Source of the DNA: a virus
Length of the DNA stretch: 21,656 nucleotides
Virus record (IMG/VR): IMGVR_UViG_3300023175_000231
Location: 1-21,656 of that record
Direction: 5' to 3' (one strand)
The position numbers and the translations under genes are program-made. Below are positions 14,163 through 20,911 of the stretch, piece by piece. A model generated the notes under the pieces. It was not told the DNA's origin, did no database searches, and was given only the letters and a program-made list of their open reading frames with translations. Position 1 is the stretch's first letter, and each line of letters opens with the position of its first letter.

Positions 14163-15650
14163 TTAAATTTCAACTGTGTAAATCTTGAATGGAAATTCTT
14201 GATCTGAGTAGATCTCTATGCGTTTTCTGAAGTGGTTCATCGTGTAGTTCGTAAACGAACCAGATGACAAATCATCTGCAATATCATATAGGGTAGCTTT
14301 GTCTGCATCGTTTCCTTTTCTGAGGGAACGACCAATCGACTGTAGAACTTTGATCTCAGACTTTGAACCAGACGCAAAAATCACATTGTCCAGTTTCCGT
14401 AAGTTCACCCCAGTAGAAAAAACACCATATGATGCGAGGATGTCGTGTTTCTTTTCTGGATCATTCTCAATCAAATGACGAATGCGTTCACGTTCATCTC
14501 CTTTTGTCGCACCATAAATGAAATGCAAGACTCTGTCTTCTTTGCGAAGCAAAGGCTCTAGGATCTTACCATGTTTCTCAACCAGATCAAACAAAACAAG
14601 ATTGTTCTGTCCTTCTAACGACCAGAGTAGATTGCGGATAAACATGTTCCGTCTTTGTGAATTAATAAGAAACTCTCTTTCAGCAGGATACTTTTTTGTA
14701 GAATCCAATTTTTTAATCGCACTTTTAAAGTCCTTTTTAACTTGATCTCCATATGTAAGTACAATTGCTTTTACATTAAAATCTGCAACTGTACCAGAGT
14801 CGATAAGATTTTTTGTGGTGACTGCACGTTTGACAGGCCCAAAACAACCTTCCAGTACCATACGATGTGTTTTTGATTCAGATGATTTTAGTGTTCCAGT
14901 AAATCCATGTCTAAATTTACAGTCTATTAATTTTTCCATAATTGTGGTAAGCGACTTTGCTTGGAATAGATGTGCTTCATCTCCAAGTACAACATTGAAT
15001 TGATCAAACCATTCTTTTGGCATCTTTGTGAGAGACTGCCATGTCGAGATGACGATAGGATCGTCTGAGTGTTTATCTACACCCCCCTGAATCTTATATA
15101 TTGGATCCTTGCATCCGTAGTCGACAAAGTCTCCAGCCATCTGGTGAACCAAGCCGATTGTTGGAACAATGATAAGTGTACGATGTCCATATGTTCTCCA
15201 ATAGTGTTGTTGAAGTAGATATATGATAAGAGACTTACCAGACGATGTTGGTGATACACTAAGTGTTCTATTATTCGCAATCGCATTAATAATATATTCA
15301 CACTGATAATCACGTGGTTCGAACTTACATCCAATCTCTTGTGCAAGTTCTACTGGATAGTTCTCATCACATATATCTATGTCATACGCATCTGTTTCAA
15401 TTTCCAGTTCGTACTCACGTACATCACAAAACTCTTTTAGTTTTTCGAGAAGACCAACATATAGTTTGGGACGCATAGGCGAATAGATACGAATAATACC
15501 GTCCCACATCTTTGTCTTGACTTTTGGGTGATACTGCCAACCTTCTGGACGGAATGAGAAAAAGTCACTGATCTCTTGGCGCACTGATGGGTCTGCGGTC
15601 ACCCGCATATGCACATGATCAAGAAATTCAACAGTAACTGTGTCGGTCAT
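14163..15650 (-). CDS. uvsW: UvsW-type DNA/RNA helicase
   Basis: A 495-residue superfamily-2 helicase (T4 UvsW: 503) that unwinds branched DNA and R-loops and, in T4, helps switch replication from origin-dependent to recombination-dependent. Residues 1-110 form the UvsW N-terminal domain (GWQYHPKVKTKMWDG, 37-51). Motif I is PTSSGKS (134-140), motif II is DEAH (224-227), motif III is TGT (251-253) and motif VI is QSIGRSLRKG (437-446). The ATG is 2 nt after the uvsY stop, with AGGTG upstream. TTTAAGGCCTTAAA, a 14-bp palindrome (14154-14167), spans its stop codon. Confidence 0.95.
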   Translation of the reverse strand: MTDTVTVEFLDHVHMRVTADPSVRQEISDFFSFRPEGWQYHPKVKTKMWDGIIRIYSPMRPKLYVGLLEKLKEFCDVREYELEIETDAYDIDICDENYPVELAQEIGCKFEPRDYQCEYIINAIANNRTLSVSPTSSGKSLIIYLLQQHYWRTYGHRTLIIVPTIGLVHQMAGDFVDYGCKDPIYKIQGGVDKHSDDPIVISTWQSLTKMPKEWFDQFNVVLGDEAHLFQAKSLTTIMEKLIDCKFRHGFTGTLKSSESKTHRMVLEGCFGPVKRAVTTKNLIDSGTVADFNVKAIVLTYGDQVKKDFKSAIKKLDSTKKYPAEREFLINSQRRNMFIRNLLWSLEGQNNLVLFDLVEKHGKILEPLLRKEDRVLHFIYGATKGDERERIRHLIENDPEKKHDILASYGVFSTGVNLRKLDNVIFASGSKSEIKVLQSIGRSLRKGNDADKATLYDIADDLSSGSFTNYTMNHFRKRIEIYSDQEFPFKIYTVEI

Positions 15651-15652
15651 AA

Positions 15653-16087
15653 TTAATAGTCACCTGACTGGAACTTCATTACATCAATCATTGACTTGAT
15701 GACGAAGTTACGAGAATGGATTGTTTTGATGATGTCTTCCAAATAGTTTGCACGTTCTGTGTGGTAATCTATCTTAAGACTAAGTTTGATAATATCTTTA
15801 TCGCTTACAATATATTTATCTAAATCGTTTCGAAGAACTTTTAACTGGAATGGTTTCCAACCACGTTCTCGCAGATCTTCTTCCGCCATGGAACCACCGT
15901 AGTATTCCATCTTATCTCGTTTCAATTCTGCGAGATCTGCTTTCAGTTTCTTGACACGCAACGCTTCTTCGTAGTACATAGAATAGTACTTACTGTGGAG
16001 TGTTGGGATCCGTTTACTTTCACCAATCAGATTGGTCTCATCTATGGGCGCATCTTTAGCCCACATCTCATTAATATCGTCGTTCAT
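15653..16087 (-). CDS. uvsY: UvsY-type recombination mediator
   Basis: A 144-residue protein (T4 UvsY: 137) that loads the UvsX recombinase on gp32-coated single-stranded DNA. The start, MNDDINEMWAKDAPIDETNL, and the segment TLHSKYYSMYYEE (29-41) are typical of UvsY in T4-like marine phages. The middle is Lys-rich and helical (RVKKLKADLAELKRDKMEYY), consistent with DNA binding and oligomerisation. It overlaps the upstream 2OG oxygenase by ATGA (16084-16087) and is followed at once by uvsW, as in T4. Confidence 0.9.
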   Translation of the reverse strand: MNDDINEMWAKDAPIDETNLIGESKRIPTLHSKYYSMYYEEALRVKKLKADLAELKRDKMEYYGGSMAEEDLRERGWKPFQLKVLRNDLDKYIVSDKDIIKLSLKIDYHTERANYLEDIIKTIHSRNFVIKSMIDVMKFQSGDY

Positions 16088-16683
16088 TTATCAAAAAATC
16101 CTGTAGGTTTCACACGACTGTTAAAAGAAAAAATTGTTCTTTGTTTAGATGATGCGTTTGGTTCTGCATAGTGCATCAAATAACTAGGGAAGAACAATAT
16201 GTCACCCTCTTTTACTTGGGGGTCATATCTGTAATCCATAGCGTCGATAGTATTTTTAAATGGAGCCCAAAATTTTGTTGCTTCATGTTCGTGTTCATCG
16301 AACTCTGCATAAAGAACTGCAGAAAAACCAGAAGGTTCGTGTGTATGAGGTGGCATAAAATTTTGGGAAGTATACCTTTGTGCCCAAAGGTTTTCTACTC
16401 TCATACTCAAATCTACGTTAAATCTGTTTAGTGGGGAGTTTTGCACTTGATGAACAAACGCATTCAGATCATATTTTAGGATGTTTACAAACTGATCTGT
16501 GTAAGGTGCACGATGATCTTCTCTATTGACGTTCTTGTAATAGTCTGTAAAGTGTTCTACCATAAAACACTCTTTATCATTCCAATCGATAAGACTTAGT
16601 AACTGTTTTTTCTTTTCATTCCAATTGGTTATCGACACTTGGTAAAATGTCAACAGAAAAGGATTCAATTGTTTTACACTCAT
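16084..16683 (-). CDS. 2OG-Fe(II) oxygenase (2OG-FeII_Oxy_5-like)
   Basis: A 199-residue protein. QNFMPPHTHEPSGFSAVLYA (107-126) matches the PH.HP.S.LSGV.Y core of 2OG-FeII_Oxy_5 proteins (iron ligands H113/H115 region), EGDILFFPSYLMHYAEPN (159-176) contributes the distal ligand H171, and QRTIFSFNSR (181-190) holds R182, which binds 2-oxoglutarate. Such genes are frequent in T4-like cyanophages; the substrate is unknown. It heads the operon with uvsY and uvsW. AGGA lies 9 nt before the ATG. Confidence 0.8.
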   Translation of the reverse strand: MSVKQLNPFLLTFYQVSITNWNEKKKQLLSLIDWNDKECFMVEHFTDYYKNVNREDHRAPYTDQFVNILKYDLNAFVHQVQNSPLNRFNVDLSMRVENLWAQRYTSQNFMPPHTHEPSGFSAVLYAEFDEHEHEATKFWAPFKNTIDAMDYRYDPQVKEGDILFFPSYLMHYAEPNASSKQRTIFSFNSRVKPTGFFDK

Positions 16684-16713
16684 TTTTCATAATCCTAAAT
16701 TTCACTATATCAT

Positions 16714-16742
16714 ATTATATCACACTTATGAGTGAGATGCAA
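16714..16742 (-). promoter_or_regulatory. Promoter of the 2OG oxygenase-uvsY-uvsW operon
   Basis: Minus-strand TTGCAT (16742-16737), 17-base spacer, TATAAT (16719-16714). The -35 lies in the last codons of the tail-tube-like gene. The transcript would start near 16707, about 24 nt before the ATG at 16683. Confidence 0.65.
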
Positions 16743-17214
16743 CAGTAAAGTTTGTGTATCTGAAGGTTGCAGTCGCTTCTGCATATATTGTGTCTGCAGC
16801 GGTCACGTCTAAACTTATCGATGAAATACTAACAGGAAAACAATCTTTAAAGACAAAATGTATATTTGGGTTCTTGTGGTTGTTGTTAACAACGATAGTA
16901 ATATCTGATTGGATACCCTCGTCAGAAGCTTCAAGTTTCGCATATTGATCTTGGGTGTTGGGGGAACCCATACCTTCCAACCAGTTCAAGATCTCTAAGT
17001 AGTTTTTCATATCCTCGTCAATGATGAATGTGATGTCCAAATCAGAATACTGTAATTGACTTGGTGAATCATATATCAAACCAAGCGGTGTATTCGTTTG
17101 TTGTGGACTACCAGATACATCTGGAATCATCACTTTTTGTGTAAAAAACTCCACGTTAGGTAGTCTATCGATGGAAACGATGAATGACTGTGGAGATAAA
17201 TAGTTAGTGATCAT
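16726..17214 (-). CDS. Tail-tube-like structural protein (gp19-like)
   Basis: A 162-residue protein (T4 gp19 tail tube: 163). It has the alternating beta-strand composition of T4-like tube proteins: a start with SFIVSIDRLPNVEFFTQKVM (10-29), a middle DITFIIDEDMKNYLEILNWL (60-79), and a C-terminal strand EATATFRYTNF (147-157). The strand-then-helix "DLDITFIIDEDMKNYLEILNW" resembles the tube fold segment before its helix. It could be a tube paralogue, baseplate-tube initiator or tail-completion protein; I cannot decide. It is the only virion structural gene in the window and sits behind a late promoter (17247-17254), next to uvsY, where T4 also has baseplate genes. Confidence 0.6.
   Translation of the reverse strand: MITNYLSPQSFIVSIDRLPNVEFFTQKVMIPDVSGSPQQTNTPLGLIYDSPSQLQYSDLDITFIIDEDMKNYLEILNWLEGMGSPNTQDQYAKLEASDEGIQSDITIVVNNNHKNPNIHFVFKDCFPVSISSISLDVTAADTIYAEATATFRYTNFTVASHS
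17195..17202 (+). promoter_or_regulatory. Possible late promoter GATAAATA, rightward
   Basis: Plus-strand GATAAATA fits NATAAATA and lies about 63 nt before the ATG at 17266. It is inside the first codons of the opposite-strand tail gene and faces the minus-strand late promoter 45 bp away. No better promoter is seen for the plus-strand genes. Confidence 0.35.
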
Positions 17215-17246
17215 TTACTTGATTACCTTTCGAAACTTGTTATTAC

Positions 17247-17254
17247 TATTTATA
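17247..17254 (-). promoter_or_regulatory. T4-type late promoter TATAAATA
   Basis: The minus strand carries the exact T4 late consensus TATAAATA 32 nt upstream of the tail-tube-like ATG. With gp55 encoded in the same window, this is the expected control for a structural gene. Confidence 0.75.
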
Positions 17255-17265
17255 TGGAGTACATT

Positions 17266-17469
17266 ATGAGAGAAATTCTTTTAGAAGCCCTGAGAAGTCA
17301 TGCACAGGGTCATGTCGACAAACACAAAGCAAATGTCGAAGTATACTTAAATTCAACAACTGGTATTGGGGAACACCCAGACATTATTGAAGCAATGGAA
17401 ATGGAAATCATGGAAATTGCAAAATATGATGATGTCCTAGAAATGTTGGAAAAGTATTTTAACAAATGA
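17266..17469 (+). CDS. Small conserved phage protein
   Basis: A 67-residue, mainly helical protein starting MREILLEALRSHAQGHVDKH, with an acidic second half (EAMEMEIMEIAKYDDVLEML). I recall similar proteins in T4-like cyanophages; no function is known. I chose the ATG at 17266, 6 nt after GGAG, over the in-frame ATG at 17254, which contains that Shine-Dalgarno. Its stop overlaps the FkbM-type methyltransferase start (ATGA, 17466-17469), so the two are coupled. Confidence 0.7.
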   Translation: MREILLEALRSHAQGHVDKHKANVEVYLNSTTGIGEHPDIIEAMEMEIMEIAKYDDVLEMLEKYFNK

Positions 17470-18179
17470 ACCACAAAGCTTTAGATCCTCACAAACTTAG
17501 TACTGAGGGTATTGATCTTTCACAGGCAGCACATCTTTATTCTGAGTTTTTCAAAACTTGTGAATATAACTGGTGGTATGAAGTACTACCAGATGATATT
17601 GTCGTGGACATTGGTGCCTGTGTCGGTTTCTTTTCTGCAAATGCATTAGACAAAGGTGCGGATCGTGTATACATGATCGAACCCAATCGTGATCTATTGA
17701 AAACTGCAATACGGAATGTTTCCGATTACATCATTGATGATAACACTCGTGTTGTTCCAATTCATGGTGCAATTTCATACAGTCCGTATGATACATTACA
17801 TGTATTTGGTGAAGGTGATGTAGATTATCCTACATTTACCTTCACTCAATTTTTAAATGATTATAACATTGCTCAGATCGACTTTTTGAAAATCGATTGT
17901 GAAGGTGCAGAATATAATATCCTACAACCAGAAATGATAGATTGGTTTGAAAATAATGTTCGACACATGGCAATTGAATGTCACTTACGTGCAGCGGATG
18001 ATTCACCAAGACAGTTTATAAGATTTCGAGATACTTTTCTTCGACACTTTATGGATAAAAATAAAGTTCGTGTTCAGAACAATTATGTCCGTAATGCGAT
18101 AAATGAAGATTGGGCAATGATGCAAAGAGACTGGACAAAAGTTCCACCAGAGTTCATGATCTATATCACGAATTGGTGA
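17466..18179 (+). CDS. FkbM-type SAM methyltransferase (plus-strand copy)
   Basis: A 237-residue class I methyltransferase of the FkbM type. SAM-binding motif I is IVVDIGACVGFF (45-56), the acidic residue closing strand 2 is E72 (MIEPN), and the FkbM hallmark is FLKIDCEGAEYNIL (140-153). FkbM-type enzymes O-methylate sugars and other metabolites. The gene has no strong Shine-Dalgarno and is coupled to the small gene before it. Its last codons (YITNW) overlap by 14 nt the end of a paralogous gene on the opposite strand. Confidence 0.8.
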   Translation: MNHKALDPHKLSTEGIDLSQAAHLYSEFFKTCEYNWWYEVLPDDIVVDIGACVGFFSANALDKGADRVYMIEPNRDLLKTAIRNVSDYIIDDNTRVVPIHGAISYSPYDTLHVFGEGDVDYPTFTFTQFLNDYNIAQIDFLKIDCEGAEYNILQPEMIDWFENNVRHMAIECHLRAADDSPRQFIRFRDTFLRHFMDKNKVRVQNNYVRNAINEDWAMMQRDWTKVPPEFMIYITNW

Positions 18180-18181
18180 TG
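18164..18181. repeat. Near-palindrome at the overlapping ends of the methyltransferase genes
   Basis: ATCAC...GTGAT flanks an AATT centre where the two convergent FkbM-type genes overlap; both strands encode the same C-terminal motif YITN here. It is a by-product of two homologous ends meeting, and could have guided or followed an inverted duplication. Confidence 0.45.
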
Positions 18182-18873
18182 TACAACATAAAAGAAGATC
18201 CCCATCCGATTGGCCAATCTCCACGCAGCTTTTCGTCGTCGTGCGATAACACTCTATCTTTGTGTGTTAAAAATCTCACTTGGTCTAAGTTAAAGTGGTT
18301 AACAACATGATCTCTAAAGTGTATCCATTCGTATGGTGCTTCTCTAAACGCATCCAAATGAAACTCAACTGCGATGTGTTTAACGTGATGTTTTAAGAAT
18401 AGAATATTTTCTTTCTTGAAGATATCAAATTCTGCTCCCTCAATATCAATTTTTAAAAAATCAATATTGTGGATCTGGTGTTCGTGCATCAGTTCCATAA
18501 ATTCTTTACGTGGTGCATCTACATTTTCACCATAGTAATTCAACGCATATCTATCTGCTTTACCTATTGCAGCATGGATAGGTACAACACACGACTTTGA
18601 ATTGTCGATCCAATGTTCAGAAACATTGTAACATAAAGTTTTAAGATGTTCTCTATTAGCTTCGACTGCATAAACTTTCTTTGCCCCACGATCCAAAGCG
18701 TGACATGTGAAGAAACCAACACATGCGCCAAGGTCAACGACGATGTCGCCTTCTTGAACCTCATACCACCAGTCGTAATCTTTTCTTTGGAATAATTCGT
18801 GGAACATGGTGTTTACATCTAAAATGTTTAGACCATCTGTTCGCAAATTGTAATTTAGATACTTGTCTTTCAC
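18166..18873 (-). CDS. FkbM-type SAM methyltransferase (minus-strand copy)
   Basis: A 235-residue paralogue of the plus-strand enzyme. It shares YDWWYEV near residue 33, motif I IVVDLGACVGFF (44-55), E71, VVPIHAAI (96-103), FLKIDIEGAEFDIF (139-152) and the C-terminal YITN. The start codon is GTG with GGAG 8 nt before it; an in-frame stop lies two codons upstream, so no longer start exists. The intrinsic terminator of the preceding outer-membrane gene lies just upstream (18891-18913), so it needs read-through or a promoter I cannot see. Confidence 0.8.
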   Translation of the reverse strand: MKDKYLNYNLRTDGLNILDVNTMFHELFQRKDYDWWYEVQEGDIVVDLGACVGFFTCHALDRGAKKVYAVEANREHLKTLCYNVSEHWIDNSKSCVVPIHAAIGKADRYALNYYGENVDAPRKEFMELMHEHQIHNIDFLKIDIEGAEFDIFKKENILFLKHHVKHIAVEFHLDAFREAPYEWIHFRDHVVNHFNLDQVRFLTHKDRVLSHDDEKLRGDWPIGWGSSFMLYITNS

Positions 18874-18890
18874 TTCTTACTCTCCATAAC

Positions 18891-18913
18891 AAAAAAGGGA
18901 CCCGAAGGTCCCT
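18891..18913 (-). terminator. Intrinsic terminator after the outer-membrane-like gene
   Basis: On the minus strand AGGGACC, loop TTCG, GGTCCCT and then a run of T: a 7-bp G/C-rich stem with a stable UUCG tetraloop and U-tract. It is about 25 nt after the stop at 18938 and ends that gene's transcript. It is the only clear intrinsic terminator in the window. Confidence 0.9.
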
Positions 18914-18937
18914 CTTCGATCACCTATATTTAGGCGA

Positions 18938-19333
18938 TTAGAACGAGAAAGTTGCAGAGACTGTTACTTCCCCACGTTCTTTTGCTTCTAGGTCATACGA
19001 TGTACCTAGTTCTAGTTCTACATTGTCGATCATTGCTGGTACATATGTTGCACCAATTGACAATGTTGGTAGAGTGTCGAATTCGTCACCCAATGTGAAA
19101 CCACCATCGTTATCCCACACATTTAGAGTTGTACCAGTTGTGAACTCAACACCATCAATAAAAGATGGAGTATAAGCTAGTTCTGGTGCAAGTGTAGCTG
19201 CAGTTGTCTCTGCATCCATTTTATATTCTACTTTTGCATCTGTGTTCAACGCAAGACCTGGCACTGGCAGATCCAATGCCGCTGCGGATGTTGCGAAAGT
19301 AGTTGCGAAAATCGCTGCTGTAATAAAACGCAT
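18938..19333 (-). CDS. Outer-membrane beta-barrel-like protein with signal peptide
   Basis: A 131-residue protein from the ATG at 19333 (AAGGA 8 nt upstream). Residues 1-19 (MRFITAAIFATTFATSAAA) look like a Sec signal peptide with cleavage after AAA. The rest is Thr/Gly/acidic with alternating hydrophobic residues and ends in VTVSATFSF, with C-terminal Phe like the BAM recognition signal of outer-membrane proteins. Two internal repeats are visible: YTPSFIDGVEFTTGT (54-68) and YVPAMIDNVELELGT (97-111). It is probably exported to the periplasm or outer membrane of a Gram-negative host. It is monocistronic, with its own long leader and terminator. A possible role in blocking superinfection or altering permeability is inference. 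Confidence 0.75.
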   Translation of the reverse strand: MRFITAAIFATTFATSAAALDLPVPGLALNTDAKVEYKMDAETTAATLAPELAYTPSFIDGVEFTTGTTLNVWDNDGGFTLGDEFDTLPTLSIGATYVPAMIDNVELELGTSYDLEAKERGEVTVSATFSF

Positions 19334-19361
19334 AATTGTGTTCCTTCTATTAAATTCTTCA

Positions 19362-19421
19362 CACTTTTTGAAAGTGCACCTAATGTTTAGGCAAGTAATA
19401 TCCAACTCTCTGCACTGCAGA
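19362..19421 (-). promoter_or_regulatory. Three short hairpins in the leader of the outer-membrane-like gene
   Basis: The region before the outer-membrane gene holds three successive inverted repeats: CACTTT-TTG-AAAGTG (19362-19376), CCTAA-TGT-TTAGG (19379-19391) and TCTGC-ACT-GCAGA (19409-19421). They would fold in the mRNA leader and may protect or regulate it. I see no convincing promoter for this gene; TATAAT occurs near 19480 on the minus strand with a poor -35. Confidence 0.4.
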
Positions 19422-19522
19422 AAAACATTTTTTGGTGTGTGTCTTTTATGCAACATTAATATCTTTTTCGAAAAAAAATTATAAGTGGTTGTTTTTAAAA
19501 CAAACTTTTTTCGTCCAAAAGC

Positions 19523-19551
19523 TTGCAATTTCTAACTGGAAGTATTATATT
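19523..19551 (+). promoter_or_regulatory. Promoter for the metalloprotease-like gene pair
   Basis: Plus-strand TTGCAA (19523-19528), 17-base spacer, TATATT (19546-19551). The transcript would start near 19558 and reach the ATG at 19581 shortly after; GAGG lies 8 nt before that ATG. Confidence 0.65.
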
Positions 19552-19580
19552 AATAATGTAACAACGAGAGAGGAAGATAT

Positions 19581-20219
19581 ATGCTTTGTTATCCAACATC
19601 AATGTCTGACCAAGTTAATGAGTGGCGCAATGAGGGTTACTCAACTGGTACAATTCAAAGTTACATCGATTATCTTCGTAAACATCAACAGAAACAGAAC
19701 AAAGGTTACGGAACCAAAGATTCTGAGAAGATGAAAACCTACAAAGCAGAGTGGGCGTTTCAACGTGAATACGGTAAGATCAAAGATTTCGATACAATCC
19801 GTCAAGCGCAGAAACGTTGTGACCAGATCACACAGTCTGACACTTGGAAAAAGTTACGTGCAGAACGAAACAGAGGTGGTTCTGAAATCCATGTCAAATC
19901 TAAAGCCCGTAACACTGGTCGTAAGACTGCAGGTTGGGCGTGTGGAAACACAATCACTCTGGATCTGATCGTGGGTCTTGATGAATACACATTGATCCAT
20001 GAGATGACTCACTGCCTTGGACACTGGCACCATGGTCGTTCGTTTCGTCGAGATCTGTTGAAACTGGTTTCACGGTTCATGGGTCGTGATGCGGCGACTA
20101 TCCTAAAAGCAAAGTTCAAAGAAAAGAAACTTGCTTGTGGAGAACCACGTAAACCAATGGAGTTTGAACAGTGGTTGTCAACAAAAGAACGTATGGCGAA
20201 AATGCGGAGTGCAATGTAA
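19581..20219 (+). CDS. Zinc metalloprotease-like protein with HExxHxxGxxH motif
   Basis: A 212-residue protein. HEMTHCLGHWH (140-150) is an exact HExxHxxGxxH zinc-binding motif: H140 and H144 are ligands, E141 is the general base, and H150 is the candidate third ligand. The following HGRSFRRDLLKLV (151-163) also fits the HG..F signature of SprT-like and TIGR04338-type putative metallohydrolases, where H151 would be the ligand. The N-terminal 100 residues are Lys/Arg/Gln-rich and helical, possibly binding nucleic acid; the C-terminus is basic. No signal peptide is seen, so it acts in the cytoplasm. SprT-type enzymes can degrade proteins crosslinked to DNA. It is followed by a second HExxH gene with a TAATG overlap. 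Confidence 0.75.
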   Translation: MLCYPTSMSDQVNEWRNEGYSTGTIQSYIDYLRKHQQKQNKGYGTKDSEKMKTYKAEWAFQREYGKIKDFDTIRQAQKRCDQITQSDTWKKLRAERNRGGSEIHVKSKARNTGRKTAGWACGNTITLDLIVGLDEYTLIHEMTHCLGHWHHGRSFRRDLLKLVSRFMGRDAATILKAKFKEKKLACGEPRKPMEFEQWLSTKERMAKMRSAM

Positions 20220-20614
20220 TGAATTATGTTTATGCAGAAGGTTCGACAAAAACCAAACGTCAACTTGCAGAAGACGTAGTGAACTTCTGCATAGGTGAAT
20301 TGATGCCTCGTATGAAAACCTTAGAAGTGGGTGTTCAGTTGTCCAACGACTTGAAAACTCACCAGTATGGTTTCTGTTGCGCAATCGATACTCGTGAGTT
20401 TGAGATTGAAGTGAATGCGAAGTTGTCTACTGATGATCTAATCACCACCATCTGTCATGAGATGGTGCACGTGAAACAGTATGCACGTAAAGAGTTGCAT
20501 GTTGATAACAAAACAACATACGAATCATTTGATGAGTATTTGGACCTTTGGTACGAAAAAGAAGCAAGGGAACTTGAAACTTTTTTGACAAAAAAATATA
20601 AGTCGTTGATTTAA
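20219..20614 (+). CDS. Second HExxH metalloprotease-like protein
   Basis: A 131-residue protein starting MNYVYAEGSTKTKRQLAEDV. ITTICHEMVHVKQYARKEL (75-93) gives HExxH with H80, E81 and H84, and LWYEKEARELE (110-120) supplies E113 or E115 as third ligand, the pattern of gluzincin-like phage and bacterial proteins (HExxH...W..Ea). No signal peptide is seen. The start at 20219 shares its A with the previous stop; GGAG is 9 nt upstream. An in-frame start at 20171 inside the previous gene is unlikely. Sequence similarity to the first protease is limited to the motif, so this is not an obvious tandem duplication. Confidence 0.7.
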   Translation: MNYVYAEGSTKTKRQLAEDVVNFCIGELMPRMKTLEVGVQLSNDLKTHQYGFCCAIDTREFEIEVNAKLSTDDLITTICHEMVHVKQYARKELHVDNKTTYESFDEYLDLWYEKEARELETFLTKKYKSLI

Positions 20615-20650
20615 AAGGAAAAGAAAATTCAAAATAATTTCAAAAAACTC

Positions 20651-20679
20651 TTGACTTTTCCTTGTCTAGCCACTATATT
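20651..20679 (+). promoter_or_regulatory. Promoter for the right-end small-gene operon
   Basis: Plus-strand TTGACT (20651-20656), 17-base spacer, TATATT (20674-20679), with an A/T-rich stretch upstream (20613-20648). It lies in the 93-nt gap after the second protease gene and would start about 22 nt before the ATG at 20708. Confidence 0.75.
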
Positions 20680-20707
20680 ATAAGAGTAAGTTGATCGAAA
20701 GGACGAA

Positions 20708-20911
20708 ATGATGTTTGAAGTTGGTATGGGAATTATTCGGAAGTATCGCACAGATGTTGCAATACTAGGCGAGATCACCAGTATCCATGAAGATGCAGAC
20801 GGTGAAACTCTTGTGACTGTTATGTACGATGACGGTGCAGTAAAAACCTACGTCGAAAACGTACTAATTGATAACCCACGTATGATCGTAACTGAAGAGG
20901 TAATTTGGTAA
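20708..20911 (+). CDS. Small beta-rich phage protein
   Basis: A 67-residue protein starting MMFEVGMGIIRKYRTDVAIL. The pattern GEITSIHEDADGETLVTVMYDDGAVKTY (21-48 region) looks like a small SH3/Tudor-like barrel. No family is recognised. Two ATGs stand in tandem (20708 and 20711); AGGA is 4 nt before the first and 7 nt before the second, so the second may be used. It is the first gene after the promoter at 20651 and overlaps the next gene by TAATG. Confidence 0.65.
   Translation: MMFEVGMGIIRKYRTDVAILGEITSIHEDADGETLVTVMYDDGAVKTYVENVLIDNPRMIVTEEVIW

Noticed and set aside
15813-15820. GATAAATA on the minus strand in uvsY as a late promoter
   Set aside because: It lies in the middle of uvsY coding sequence, far from the uvsW start; an 8-base motif in A/T-rich DNA is expected by chance.
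19334-19528. Upstream in-frame extension of the outer-membrane-like gene
   Set aside because: The extension lacks an RBS and would bury the clear signal peptide that begins at the ATG at 19333.
20615-20650. Terminator after the second protease gene
   Set aside because: Only A/T-rich sequence without a G/C stem is present; it fits better as the UP element of the following promoter.
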